Source of the DNA: an uncultured Opitutaceae bacterium
Lineage (GTDB): Bacteria; Verrucomicrobiota; Verrucomicrobiia; Opitutales; Opitutaceae
Assembly (NCBI GenBank): GCA_903891325.1
Contig: CAITEC010000059.1
Span: 1 to 36,618 of the forward strand
Reading direction: 5' to 3'
Length of the DNA: 36,618 bases
The notes under the pieces were generated by a model, which was not told the DNA's origin, ran no database searches, and saw only the letters and a program-made list of their open reading frames with translations. The position numbers and the translations under genes are program-made. Shown here in pieces: positions 23,495-32,002 of the stretch (within the stretch, counting starts at the first letter, position 1; every line of letters begins with the position of its first letter).

Positions 23495-24574
23495 TCAGTC
23501 CTTGGTCCGCACCGCGATGTCAACGCTCATGCCCGGGCGCAGGATGTGCGCCGGGTCGGGCGCGTCGGTGAGGACGACCTTCACGGGAACCCTCTGGGTG
23601 ACCTTCACGTAGTTCCCGGAGGCGTTGTCCGGGGGAAGGAGCGCGAAACGGGCCCCTGTGGCCCCGCCAATCGAGTCCACCCGGCCGTGAAACGTGATCC
23701 CCGGGTAGCTGTCCGCGGTGAATTCCGCGGGCTGGCCGACCTGGATGCGGTTCAGCTGGGTCTCCTTGAAGTTTGCGACCACCCAGGGGTTGTTGTCCGA
23801 GGCGATCGAAAGGAGGGTCTGGCCGGCCTGCACGAACTGGCCGGGTTCGACGTTCTTGTGGGACACGAGACCGGCGATGGGCGCGGAGACCGTCCCGTAG
23901 GAGCGCTGGAGCGCCGCGTAGTCGGCGTCGGCCTGGCGCTGCGCGATGACCGCCTGAGCCGCGCTGATCCGGGTCTTGGCGGCGGCGGACTCCGTGGCGG
24001 CTGCGTCGGCCTGCCGGCGGATCGCCTCGTACCGGGCGGCCGCCTCGTCGGAGACGGCCCGGCTGTCGGCGAGCTGGCTGTCGGTGATGGCCCCGGCTCG
24101 GAATAGCGAGGTATCGCGCGCGAGGTCGGATGCCGCCTTTGCCCGGGTGACGTCCGCGGCCGCCACGTTGGCAGCCGCCACCGCCTCGGCGGCGCGCGCA
24201 TTGGCCAGGGCGGCCTTTGACGTGACCCAGGAAGCCTCGGCGGTCCCCAGGGCGGCGCCGGCCTCGGCGCACTTCAGGTCGAGTTCCTTGGCGTCGATCT
24301 CAATCAGGGGATCGCCGGCGGCCACGCGCGCGTTGTCGCGGACGAGCACCTTGCCGACATAGCCCGAGATCCGGGGGAGCACCGGGCTGATATCGCCCTC
24401 CACCTGGGCGTCGTCGGTCTCCTGATGCGCCAGGGAATAGACCAGGTGGCGGCTGCCGAAATAGGCTCCCACCGCAATGGCGACGGCGGCGGCAACGTAA
24501 AGGACCGCGTTGCGGGCTCCCCGGCGGGCGGGAGCGGTGATGGTCGGTGTGGGTTCGTCCGGTGGCGGGCTCAT
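23495..24574 (-). CDS. EmrA/HlyD family periplasmic adaptor
   Basis: 359 aa. A single N-terminal membrane anchor (VLYVAAAVAIAVGAYF) follows a short Pro-rich cytoplasmic tail. The lipoyl halves are TDDAQVEGDISPVLPRISGYVGKVLVRDNARVAAGDPLIEID and TVSAPIAGLVSHKNVEPGQFVQAGQTLLSI; between them is a long Ala-rich coiled coil, then a beta-barrel. It links EmrB to TolC across the periplasm. It is the first gene of the pump operon; a palindromic operator overlaps its putative -10 box (24597-24616). Confidence 0.93.
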   Translation of the reverse strand: MSPPPDEPTPTITAPARRGARNAVLYVAAAVAIAVGAYFGSRHLVYSLAHQETDDAQVEGDISPVLPRISGYVGKVLVRDNARVAAGDPLIEIDAKELDLKCAEAGAALGTAEASWVTSKAALANARAAEAVAAANVAAADVTRAKAASDLARDTSLFRAGAITDSQLADSRAVSDEAAARYEAIRRQADAAATESAAAKTRISAAQAVIAQRQADADYAALQRSYGTVSAPIAGLVSHKNVEPGQFVQAGQTLLSIASDNNPWVVANFKETQLNRIQVGQPAEFTADSYPGITFHGRVDSIGGATGARFALLPPDNASGNYVKVTQRVPVKVVLTDAPDPAHILRPGMSVDIAVRTKD

Positions 24575-24596
24575 TCGATAAAAATGGGAAGGATGT

Positions 24597-24616
24597 TAAT
24601 TAGGAGCCTAATTATA
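24597..24616 (-). promoter_or_regulatory. Putative promoter -10 and overlapping operator of emrA operon
   Basis: TAATTAGG (24597-24604) and CCTAATTA (24607-24614) form a perfect 8-bp inverted repeat with a 2-bp gap. Read on the minus strand, TATAAT occupies 24611-24616 and shares bases with the right arm, 37 bp before the emrA start. Such AT-rich palindromes over the -10 are typical of MarR/TetR repressor sites on pump operons. No clear -35 is seen, and the regulator gene is not in the window. Confidence 0.6.
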
Positions 24617-24679
24617 GTGAAAGGCAAGTTGAGCGGGGAAAATGCGATTTTCCCAACCGAGCGGAAGGTCAGTGGCGGC

Positions 24680-25387
24680 CTATCCGATGGCTAAATCCAG
24701 CGGCAGTTCTTTCCAGGTGCCGACGGGGATGTCCGAGAGGGAAAGGTTGGCGAAGCGGGAGCGGTGGAGGGCGGTCACGGCCAGCGACTGGCTCTCGAAC
24801 ATCCGCTTCACCTGGTGGAAGCGGCCCTCGGTCAGGGTCAGCGTGGCGGTCCTGGGCGACGTCCACTCGAGGGTTGCGGGGAGACAGGGGGCCGGGTCGT
24901 TTTCCAGGGTGAGCGTGCCCGCGGCAAAGAGGGCCGTGATCGCGGCGGCCTCGTCGGGGGAGACGTCGCGGTTGATCGTCGCCTCATACACCTTCGCGAC
25001 GCTCCGCCGCGGCGAGGTCAGCCGGTGGACGAGCGCAGACTGGTCGGTGAGGAGGAGGAGGCCGGTCGTGTCGCGGTCCAGGCGCCCCACGCTGGTCACG
25101 GGCGGATTGCGCCGCTGCCAGCGCTCCGGCAGCAGGTCGTAAACCCGCGGGCCCTCGCCGGGGTTGTGCGAGCAGACCAGCCCGGCCGGCTTGTGGAGAA
25201 GGAGGAGCAATCCGTCCGGGTGGTCCGGCGCCTCCCCGTCGATCCGCACCTCGGCGGGATCGGCCTTTGCGCCCGAATCGCCGGCCGGCTCGCCGCGGAC
25301 GGTCACCCTGCCGGCGTCGGTCCACTGGCGGGCCTCGCGGCGGGAGCAGTAGCCGAGGTTGGCGAGAAGCTGGTCGAGGCGGCGCAT
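24680..25387 (-). CDS. Pseudouridine synthase, RsuA/RluB/E/F family
   Basis: 235 aa. An N-terminal S4 domain (MRRLDQLLANLGYCSRREARQWTDAGRVTVRG) precedes the catalytic domain with GRLDRDTTGLLLLT, whose Asp is the family nucleophile, and the C-terminal GRFHQVKRMF segment. It isomerises uridine in rRNA; the RsuA-like arrangement suggests 16S U516, but 23S targets of the subfamily cannot be excluded. It follows the small membrane protein gene by 21 bp and is probably co-transcribed. Confidence 0.92.
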   Translation of the reverse strand: MRRLDQLLANLGYCSRREARQWTDAGRVTVRGEPAGDSGAKADPAEVRIDGEAPDHPDGLLLLLHKPAGLVCSHNPGEGPRVYDLLPERWQRRNPPVTSVGRLDRDTTGLLLLTDQSALVHRLTSPRRSVAKVYEATINRDVSPDEAAAITALFAAGTLTLENDPAPCLPATLEWTSPRTATLTLTEGRFHQVKRMFESQSLAVTALHRSRFANLSLSDIPVGTWKELPLDLAIG

Positions 25388-25408
25388 GGGCTGCGGGGCG
25401 CCGGCGGG

Positions 25409-25927
25409 TCAATCTCTCCCGAAGATCTCGGCGATCGCCGCGACCACCCGCGGGCGGCGCCGGGCGTAGTAGATCATCATCCAGCCCTGGTAGAGCGCGG
25501 TCACGGCGGCGAAGCAGCCGTAGACCGTGATGTAGAGGAGGGTCAGGAACTGGTCCTCCGTCACCTTGTAGGTATCAAGCGCCTGCCGCCATTCGTCCGT
25601 CACAACCGGCCTCAGGATCGAGATATCGATGTGCGTGAGCTGCCAGCCGACGTAGCCGAACACGGCGGCCATGAGGTAGCCCTGGCTCGCGATCAGCCAG
25701 GACATTCCGCGCTCGTGCCCGCCCCGGATCAGCCCGGTCCCGTGGAGTTCCATCGCGCCCGCGCCGGCGATCAGCACGCCGGCCACCGTTCCGGTGAGGT
25801 CGTGGAGCCACGCCGAGAGAAGGGCAAAGGAGCCGGCAAAGGCGAGCAGGCCGGTCCCGTCGATCTGGGATACGCGCAGGACGCGGCGAAAAACCTCTGT
25901 GGGAAGGAGGGGGGGGGCCTTGGCCAT
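25409..25927 (-). CDS. Four-helix membrane protein of unknown function
   Basis: 172 aa with about four hydrophobic segments (FAGSFALLSAWLHDLTGTVAGVLIAGAGAMEL, WLIASQGYLMAAVFGYVGWQL, FLTLLYITVYGCFAAVTALYQGWMMIYYA). I do not recognise a named family. The ATG at 25927 (MAKAPPLLP) is chosen; the open frame upstream overlaps the TPM gene. It lies 10 bp after the TPM-domain gene and before rsuA in the same direction, so it is probably part of the lemA-TPM transcript. Confidence 0.8.
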   Translation of the reverse strand: MAKAPPLLPTEVFRRVLRVSQIDGTGLLAFAGSFALLSAWLHDLTGTVAGVLIAGAGAMELHGTGLIRGGHERGMSWLIASQGYLMAAVFGYVGWQLTHIDISILRPVVTDEWRQALDTYKVTEDQFLTLLYITVYGCFAAVTALYQGWMMIYYARRRPRVVAAIAEIFGRD

Positions 25928-25937
25928 GGTGTCGGGG

Positions 25938-26336
25938 TCAGGATTCCGGCGGGAAGTGCAGGGCCAGCAGCTCGCCGGCGCGGGCGATCCCGTGGACCAG
26001 GCCCTCGGTGAACTCCCCGCGCTTGAAATAAGCCTCCATCGCCGCGGTGAGCTCCGCCCAGAAGGCGTCCCCGCAGGCGGCGTGGACTCCCTGGTCGCCA
26101 ATGACGGCGAAGCGCCGGGAGCGCGGGGCGACGAAAAGCAGCACGCCATTTCGGTGCGCGGTGCGGGCGAGCCCCATCCGTTCAAATTGCCGCTGGGCGG
26201 CCGACACAGGATCCTCGGTCCGGTTCCGGGCGACCAGGACGCGGATCTTTCCGGAGGTCCCGCGCTCGGCGTCCACAATCGCCGCGTGAATGCGGGCGTG
26301 GTCGATTCGTGCGGGATTGGAAAAGAGCCAGCGCAT
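25938..26336 (-). CDS. TPM domain protein (short, without signal peptide)
   Basis: 132 aa TPM_phosphatase domain: RIHAAIVDAERGTSGKIRVLVARNR, RMGLARTAHRNGVLLFVAPRSRRFAVIGDQGVHAACGDAFWAELTAAMEAYFKRGEFTEGLVHGI. It has no signal peptide or anchor, unlike the longer TPM protein just upstream. The ATG at 26336 is preferred over a TTG at 26348. A pair of TPM proteins after LemA is a known arrangement; function remains poorly defined. Confidence 0.88.
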   Translation of the reverse strand: MRWLFSNPARIDHARIHAAIVDAERGTSGKIRVLVARNRTEDPVSAAQRQFERMGLARTAHRNGVLLFVAPRSRRFAVIGDQGVHAACGDAFWAELTAAMEAYFKRGEFTEGLVHGIARAGELLALHFPPES

Positions 26337-26341
26337 GGGAA

Positions 26342-27130
26342 TCACCAACGCCCTCCCGCGCCGCCGCCGCCGAATCCCCCGCCGCCCCCGGAGAATCCGC
26401 CACCGCCGGAGAATCCACCGCCCCCGCCACCCCCGAATCCGCCGCCGGGAAATATCATCGGGCCGCCCCAGACGCCGCGCCGGGCCAGGCCGTTGTACAC
26501 CACGTGCTGCCGGCTTCGAAGAATCGACCCGACGATGATGAATACCAGGAATATCCCGACTCCCAGCAGGTGGGTCGTGGCCGAGGTCCCGGTGGCGCTG
26601 TCGTCGACGGTTGTGCCGTTGCCGCGGTATTCGCCGCGGGTGGCGGCCAGGATGGCGGTGACGCCGGCCTGGATGCCTCCGCCAAAGTCGCCGGAATGAA
26701 TCCGCGGAATGATCTCGTTGTCGACGATGCGCCGGCAGAGGGCGTCCGGCAGGGGGCCCTCGAGTCCGTAACCGGTCTGGATCCGGATCTCGTGCTCCTG
26801 CACGAAGACGAAAAGGACGGCGCCGTTGCTCAGGCCCTTCCTGCCGGCTCCCCAGGACTGGGCGACCCGGACCGTGTAGTCCTCGACAGAGGAGTCCGAC
26901 TCCATCCGCGGAAAGATCGCGACGAGGATCTGGTTCGAGGTCTGCCGCTCGAACTGGTCAAGCTGCGCGTTGAGCTGGGCCGCGGTCGCCGCGGGCACGA
27001 CCCCGGCGTAGTCGTTGAAATAGGCCGAGGGCGCCGGCGGAATCACCTCTGCGGCGAGGGCGGGGGCCCGGGCGCAGAGTAGAAAGAGCGGCGCGGCGAG
27101 CGCCAGGAGGAACCTGCGGGAAAAATTCAC
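26342..27130 (-). CDS. TPM domain membrane protein with Gly-rich tail
   Basis: 262 aa. A signal peptide (MNFSRRFLLALAAPLFLLCARAPALA) is followed by a periplasmic TPM domain (YFNDYAGVVPAATAAQLNAQLDQFERQTSNQILVAIF...GYGLEGPLPDALCRRIVDNEIIPRIHSGDFGGGIQAGV), one transmembrane helix (LLGVGIFLVFIIVGSIL), and an extreme Gly/Phe/Ser tail ending the protein. This is the YgcG-like architecture. It overlaps the lemA stop by 4 bp (27127-27130), so it is coupled to lemA. Confidence 0.92.
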   Translation of the reverse strand: MNFSRRFLLALAAPLFLLCARAPALAAEVIPPAPSAYFNDYAGVVPAATAAQLNAQLDQFERQTSNQILVAIFPRMESDSSVEDYTVRVAQSWGAGRKGLSNGAVLFVFVQEHEIRIQTGYGLEGPLPDALCRRIVDNEIIPRIHSGDFGGGIQAGVTAILAATRGEYRGNGTTVDDSATGTSATTHLLGVGIFLVFIIVGSILRSRQHVVYNGLARRGVWGGPMIFPGGGFGGGGGGGFSGGGGFSGGGGGFGGGGAGGRW

Positions 27131-27753
27131 GAATTCTTGCCGCCGAAATCAAAATTCACCTTCGGCGGCGTCTCCGCTCCCGCCGTGGCGGTGAAGTAGG
27201 GCCGGTCCCTGAACCCGAACATGCCGGCGATGATCAGCCCCGGAAACCGCCGAACGGTCGTGTTGTAGGCCTGGACCGCCTCGTTGAAGCGGCCGCGCTC
27301 GACGGCGATCCGGTTCTCCGTGCCCTCAAGCTGCGCCTGCAGGTCGCGGAAGCTGTCGGTGGCCCTCAGGCTCGGGTAGTTCTCGGAGACCACCAGGAGC
27401 CGGGAGAGGGCCGAGCCGAGCTGGCCCTGCGCCTGCTGGAAGGCGGCGAGCTGGGCGGGATCGGTCGGGGCGCCGCTGGCGGGAAGCTGGACGCGCCCGA
27501 CGGAGGCGCGGGCGTCGGTGACGGCGGTTAGGGTGGACTTCTCGAAGTCGGCGACGCCCTTGACGGTGCTGACCAGGTTGGGGACGAGATCCGCCCGCCT
27601 TTGGTAGACGTTCTGGACCTGCGCCCACTGGGCATCCGTGGCCTGCTGGAGGCTGACGAGACCGTTGTAGGTGCCGAAGCACCAGAATCCGACCAGGAGC
27701 GCGAAAAGGACGATGACGCCGAGGACTATCAGGAAAATTTTGCCAGCGCTCAT
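27127..27753 (-). CDS. lemA: LemA family protein
   Basis: 208 aa. An N-terminal membrane anchor (IFLIVLGVIVLFALLVGFWCFG) precedes the LemA helical domain: YNGLVSLQQATDAQWAQVQNVYQRRADLVPNLVSTVKGVADFEKSTLTAVTDARA, SRLLVVSENYPSLRATDSFRDLQAQLEGTENRIAVERGRFNEAVQAYNTTVRRFPGLIIA. It is first in the lemA-TPM-TPM transcript. The family is widespread and of unresolved biochemical role; it often pairs with TPM proteins. Confidence 0.95.
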   Translation of the reverse strand: MSAGKIFLIVLGVIVLFALLVGFWCFGTYNGLVSLQQATDAQWAQVQNVYQRRADLVPNLVSTVKGVADFEKSTLTAVTDARASVGRVQLPASGAPTDPAQLAAFQQAQGQLGSALSRLLVVSENYPSLRATDSFRDLQAQLEGTENRIAVERGRFNEAVQAYNTTVRRFPGLIIAGMFGFRDRPYFTATAGAETPPKVNFDFGGKNS

Positions 27754-27875
27754 GCCCCATAGGGAATCCAAATCCCCGCCCGGGGCAAGGCCCAACCAAG
27801 CCCGCGTCGTTTCAGATTGCAGGAGATGCGGGTCGGCCAGAGCATCGCCGTCCCGCTCGCCCCGCGGGGAACACC

Positions 27876-28700
27876 ATGAAGAAATCCGCCCACCTTGCCG
27901 TCCTCTTCGTCCTCTCCGCCCTCGCCGTCCCGCTTGCCGCGCGCGCCAAGCTGATCTCGCGGGCGATCGCCTACGAGCACGACGGGGTGAGGCTCGAGGG
28001 TTACCTCGCCTACGACGACGCCTATCCGTTCGCGAGCGGGGGACACGTGGGCCGTCCCGGGATCCTGATCGCACCCGAGTGGTGGGGGCTCAACGACTAT
28101 GTCCGGGGCCGGGCCGACCAGCTCGCCGGGCTGGGCTACGTCGCCTTCGCCATCGATATGTACGGGAAGGGCGTCACCACGACCCACGCGGAGACGGCGA
28201 AGCGGCTGGCCCAGCCCTTCTACGGCAGCGAGCTGATGGCCGACCGCGCCCGGGCCGGACTGGACCAGCTGATCAAGACGGGCCTGGTCGATGAGAAACG
28301 CATCGCGGCGATCGGCTACTGCTTCGGCGGGGCGGCCGTGCTTTCCCTGGCATACACTGGCGCGCCGCTCGCGGCCGTCGTCTGCTTCCACGGTAGCCTC
28401 ATCCCGGCGCCCGCGGCGGCGGCGGCGCGGATCCACGCGCGATTCCTGATCTGCCACGGCGCGATCGACCCCTTTGTGACCAAGGACCAGGTGGACGCCT
28501 TCCTGAAATCGATGAACGAGGGGAAATTCGAATACGAATTCATCAGCTACTCCGGGGCCATGCACGCGTTCACCAACCCGGACTCCGACCAGCTCGCCTT
28601 TGAAAACCGGCTCCACGGCATCGGGTACAACCCGGTCGCCGACCGCCGCTCGTGGGCGGCGATGCGGGGCTTCCTGCACGAGGTCCTGGGATTCAATTAA
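27876..28700 (+). CDS. Secreted dienelactone hydrolase family protein
   Basis: 274 aa alpha/beta hydrolase with an N-terminal signal peptide (MKKSAHLAVLFVLSALAVPLAARA). DLH marks are EWWGLNDYVR, the nucleophile Cys in GYCFGGAAV, the Asp in HGAIDPFV and the His in GAMHAFTNP. The preferred substrate is unknown; family members cleave lactones or esters. A GCGGGGAA sequence 5-10 bp before the ATG is a weak ribosome site. The gene is divergent from lemA (122-bp gap) and is followed by MITE-like repeat copy 2. Confidence 0.9.
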   Translation: MKKSAHLAVLFVLSALAVPLAARAKLISRAIAYEHDGVRLEGYLAYDDAYPFASGGHVGRPGILIAPEWWGLNDYVRGRADQLAGLGYVAFAIDMYGKGVTTTHAETAKRLAQPFYGSELMADRARAGLDQLIKTGLVDEKRIAAIGYCFGGAAVLSLAYTGAPLAAVVCFHGSLIPAPAAAAARIHARFLICHGAIDPFVTKDQVDAFLKSMNEGKFEYEFISYSGAMHAFTNPDSDQLAFENRLHGIGYNPVADRRSWAAMRGFLHEVLGFN

Positions 28701-28719
28701 GACGATTTTTCCGGAAGGT

Positions 28720-28840
28720 TTTAACAGGAAGGCCGGGAAGATCGGAAAGGGCGAAGAATGACAGCCCCTGGGTCCAGATTGACAACCAGCGAATTTGCCG
28801 GGACCGAATCTTTCCGGTCTTCCCGATCTCCCTGTTCAAA
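28720..28840. repeat. MITE-like inverted element, copy 2
   Basis: Between the hydrolase and the ABC ATPase gene. The left end is TTAACAGGAAGGCCGGGAAG (28721-28740). The right end, inverted, reads TTTGAACAGGGAGATCGGGA, and beyond it CCGGAT is shared with the outside of copy 1. The interior has AACCAGCGAATTTGC, matching AACCAGCGGAATGC in copy 1 (19680-19832), which lies in the opposite orientation. Confidence 0.8.
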
Positions 28841-28851
28841 TCCGGTTCTGG

Positions 28852-29625
28852 TTATCCAAGCCGGTAGCGGCCGCCCGTTTTCCGCAGCGAGAGCCGCGCG
28901 CCGAAGGCGGCGCTGAGGGTGCGCGAGGTGACGACCCGCGCAATCGGGCCGGACGCGAAGACGGCGCCGTCCCGGAGCACCAGGGCGTGCGTGAAGGCGG
29001 GCATGATCTCCTCGACGTGGTGGGTGACCAGGACCAGCGCCGGGCCCCGCTTCCGCCGGGCGACGCCGTCGATGAAGCGGAGGAACTCCTCGCGGGCGAC
29101 CGGGTCGAGCCCCGCGCAGGCCTCATCGAGGATGAGCAGCCGGGGTCGGGCCATGAGCGCGCGCGCAATCAGGACCCGCTGGCGCTCGCCCTGGGACAGG
29201 AAGAGCCACTCGCGGCGCTCGAGGTGGAGGCAGCCGGCGAGCCGGAGCAGGCGGCGCGCGGCGACGGTGTCCGCCCGGGTCGGCGCCTGCCAGAGGTCGA
29301 GCTGGGCGTAGCGGCCGCTGACGACCGTCTCGATCGCCGGCTCGGCGGCGGGGATGGACGCCTGGAGGGCGCTCATGACGATCCCCACCTGCAGGCGCAA
29401 CTCGCGCCAGTCCGTCTCGCCGTAGCGTCGGCCGAGCAGGCTGACCGAGCCGGAGCCGGGCGAGAGGAACCCGGTGAGGGACTTCAGCAGCGAGGTCTTG
29501 CCGCACCCGTTCGGCCCGAGCACCACCCAGTGCTCGCCGCGCCGGACCCGCCAGTTCACGCCGCGCAGGATCGTCGTGGCGCCGCGCGCCACGCACAGTT
29601 CGGAAACGTCAAGGACATCGCGCAT
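28852..29625 (-). CDS. ABC transporter ATP-binding protein (ModF/YlmA-like)
   Basis: 257 aa ATPase with Walker A GPNGCGKTSLL, Q-loop region around LRLQVGIVMSALQ, signature LSQGERQRVLIARAL, Walker B LLILDEACAGLD (Ala where Pro is usual) and H-loop VTHHVEEI. There is no permease next to it, as often with this soluble-type ModF/YlmA group. The ATG at 29625 is preferred to TTG at 29634. Its role may be transport with a distant permease or translation-associated; undecided. Confidence 0.88.
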   Translation of the reverse strand: MRDVLDVSELCVARGATTILRGVNWRVRRGEHWVVLGPNGCGKTSLLKSLTGFLSPGSGSVSLLGRRYGETDWRELRLQVGIVMSALQASIPAAEPAIETVVSGRYAQLDLWQAPTRADTVAARRLLRLAGCLHLERREWLFLSQGERQRVLIARALMARPRLLILDEACAGLDPVAREEFLRFIDGVARRKRGPALVLVTHHVEEIMPAFTHALVLRDGAVFASGPIARVVTSRTLSAAFGARLSLRKTGGRYRLG

Positions 29626-29700
29626 CGGGTGCAATGAAAGCCTGGCAGTTTCCCCTTTTCGATTCCAAAACAGTTCGATTCCCTGTCACCACACGCACTG

Positions 29701-31188
29701 ATGGAACCCTACGACGAACTCCTCGCCCGCCTGCGGCGGATCCACGCCATCGACTCGGTCTCCGGCCTGCTGGGCTGGGACGAGCAGGTGAACCTGCCCC
29801 CCGGCGCGGCGGCCCTGCGCGGGGAGCAGCACGCCGTCTTGGCGGATCTCTCCCACGCGGAGTGCTGCGCGCCCCGGCTGGGCGAATTGATCGGCATCCT
29901 CGAGGCGGGCTCCGCGGGTCTGGAGCCCGATGCGGCCGTGGTCGTCCGCCAGATCCGAAGGGAATACGACAGGGCGACGCGGCTGCCGGCCGAATTCGTG
30001 CGCGAGAAGGCGGCCCAGTCCAGCCGCGGGTACCATGCCTGGGCCGCGGCGCGTGCCGCCGGCGACTTTGCGGCCTATGCACCCGTCCTGGAGAAGAACC
30101 TCGAGCTGGCCCGGCGGGAGGCCGGCTATCTCGGCTTTGGCTCCGCCCCCTACGACGCCATGCTGGACCTGCACGACCCGGGCATGACGGCCGCGGCCGT
30201 CGAGCGGCTTTTCGCCGAGCTTCGGCGCGAACTCGTGCCCTTCGTCCGGGAAATCGCGGCATCCCCCGTGCGGCCGAAGGCCGGGGCGCTGCGCGGGTTT
30301 CCCGTCGCGGGCCAGCGGGCCTTCCTGCGCGAGGTGACGGAGCGCCTGGGCTTCGACTACCGCCGCGGGCGGATTGACGTCTCGCTCCACCCGTTCTGCT
30401 CGGGGGGCGGCGACGACGTGCGCATGACGACGCGCTTCAACGAGGACGAGCCGCTCGATTCGCTCTTCAGCTCGATCCACGAGACCGGCCACGGGCTCTA
30501 CGAGCAGGGGCTGCCCGGCGCCCATCCCGGAACCGCCCTGGCGATCCACGCGGGCATGGCGGTCCACGAGTCCCAGAGCCGGCTCTGGGAGAACCAGGTG
30601 GCGCGCGGCAGGGGATTCTGGCGCTTCTTCGAGCCCCGGTTCCGGGAGCTCTTCCCCGCCCAAACCGCCGCGGTGACCTCCGACGAGCTCTACCTGGCGG
30701 TCAACGCCGTGGCACCGACCCCCATCCGCGTGGATGCCGACGAGGTGACCTACAACCTTCACATCATCCTTCGCTTCGAGATCGAGCGCCGGCTCTTCGC
30801 CGGCACCCTCGCCGTCGCGGACCTTCCCGCCGCGTGGAACGAACTCTCGCGGGAGCTGCTCGGGATCGACCCGAAGGACGACAGGGAGGGGGTGCTGCAG
30901 GATGTGCACTGGAGCGGCGGGGCCTTCGGGTATTTTCCGAGCTACACCCTGGGGAACATGATCGCCGCCCAGCTCTGGCACCGGGTCCGGCTCCTGCGCC
31001 CGGGACTGGAGGGGGACTTTGCGCGCGGAGACTTCACCTGGCTCCTCGGCTGGCTGCGGGAGAACATCCACGCGCAGGGGCGCCGGCTCGACGCCCTGAC
31101 CCTGGTCCGGCAGGTGACCGGGGAGGAGCTTTCGCCCCGGCCGCTGATGCGCTACCTTCGGGAGCGCTATGGCAGCCTGTATCTCTAG
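29701..31188 (+). CDS. Carboxypeptidase Taq, M32 metallopeptidase
   Basis: 495 aa zinc carboxypeptidase of family M32 removing C-terminal residues from peptides. Family motifs in order are LLGWDEQVNLPPGA, SLHPF, DDVRMTTRF, the zinc site HETGH, HESQSRLWEN, NAVAPTPIRVDADEVTYNLHI and LQDVHWSGGAFGYFPSYTLGNM. The length is usual (about 500 aa). It forms a two-gene unit with tatD, which starts 3 bp after its stop. Confidence 0.95.
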   Translation: MEPYDELLARLRRIHAIDSVSGLLGWDEQVNLPPGAAALRGEQHAVLADLSHAECCAPRLGELIGILEAGSAGLEPDAAVVVRQIRREYDRATRLPAEFVREKAAQSSRGYHAWAAARAAGDFAAYAPVLEKNLELARREAGYLGFGSAPYDAMLDLHDPGMTAAAVERLFAELRRELVPFVREIAASPVRPKAGALRGFPVAGQRAFLREVTERLGFDYRRGRIDVSLHPFCSGGGDDVRMTTRFNEDEPLDSLFSSIHETGHGLYEQGLPGAHPGTALAIHAGMAVHESQSRLWENQVARGRGFWRFFEPRFRELFPAQTAAVTSDELYLAVNAVAPTPIRVDADEVTYNLHIILRFEIERRLFAGTLAVADLPAAWNELSRELLGIDPKDDREGVLQDVHWSGGAFGYFPSYTLGNMIAAQLWHRVRLLRPGLEGDFARGDFTWLLGWLRENIHAQGRRLDALTLVRQVTGEELSPRPLMRYLRERYGSLYL

Positions 31189-31191
31189 ACC

Positions 31192-31992
31192 ATGGGCCTG
31201 ATCGACACCCACACGCACCTCGACGGATTCCTCACCGGGGGCTCGCTGCCCGGCGTGCTGCGGCGCGCGCGCGAAGCCGGGCTCGAGGGTATGATCGCGA
31301 TCGGCACGGCGCCTGACGACTGGGACCTTCACCGCGGCATCGCCCGCGACAACCCCGGCTATGTCCATGCCACGGTGGGGCTGCATCCCTGCGCGGTCGA
31401 CGCGGGGTGGGAGGGCGCTGTGTCGCGGATCGCCGGGTATTGGGAGACCGGGTCCGGTCCCCGGCCAGTCGCCCTGGGCGAGTGCGGGCTGGACCGGTTC
31501 CATCTGCCGAAGGACGCCGCGGAGGCGGAGAAGGTCTACGCGTGGCAGCGCGGCGCGTTCGCGGCCCAACTCGGGCTCGCCCGGAAACTCGGCTGCCCCC
31601 TGGTCGTCCATTCGCGCGGGGCGTTTGCGGACTGTATCGCGATGATCGCGGAGAGCGGCGTCGACTGGGGCCGGGTTGTCTTCCACTGTTTCAGCGAGGG
31701 TCCCGCGGAGATAGCCGTGCTCAATGAGCGCGGCGGGCGGGGTTCGTTCACGGGCATCCTGACGTACAAGAACGCGGACAGCGTCCGGGCCGCGGCGAAG
31801 GCGCAGGGCGCCGGCCGGCTGATGGTCGAGACCGACGCACCCTACCTGGCGCCGGTTCCCCATCGGGGAAAGCCCAACGAGCCCGCGTATGTGGCGCACA
31901 TCGGCGACTATGCGGCGGAACTGCTCGGGATGCCCCGTGAGGAGCTGGCGGCCGTCACGACCGCGAACGCGCGGTCCTTTTTCGGGATCTGA
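31192..31992 (+). CDS. TatD family metal-dependent hydrolase
   Basis: 266 aa TIM-barrel hydrolase with metal ligands in DTHTHLD, LGECGLDRF, VVHSRGAF, FHCFSEG and ETDAPYLAP, all canonical for TatD DNases. The usual role is 3'-5' exonuclease activity on DNA or quality-control D-aminoacyl-tRNA-type hydrolysis; the specific role here is unknown. It is coupled to the M32 gene and converges on the HPr gene. Confidence 0.93.
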   Translation: MGLIDTHTHLDGFLTGGSLPGVLRRAREAGLEGMIAIGTAPDDWDLHRGIARDNPGYVHATVGLHPCAVDAGWEGAVSRIAGYWETGSGPRPVALGECGLDRFHLPKDAAEAEKVYAWQRGAFAAQLGLARKLGCPLVVHSRGAFADCIAMIAESGVDWGRVVFHCFSEGPAEIAVLNERGGRGSFTGILTYKNADSVRAAAKAQGAGRLMVETDAPYLAPVPHRGKPNEPAYVAHIGDYAAELLGMPREELAAVTTANARSFFGI

Positions 31993-32002
31993 CCGGGGGG
32001 GG

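Noticed and set aside
21272-24106. 944-codon open frame on the plus strand across the efflux operon
   Set aside because: It is antisense to three clear genes (TolC, EmrB, EmrA), and its translation is a low-complexity Arg/Gly/Asp/Val-rich shadow, typical of GC-rich DNA.
28830-28850. GTTCAAATCC resembling a tRNA T-loop
   Set aside because: No acceptor, D or anticodon arms can be drawn; it is the end of the MITE-like repeat.
29686-31899. 737-codon open frame antisense to the M32 peptidase and tatD
   Set aside because: Both genes on the plus strand carry full catalytic motifs; the antisense product resembles no family.
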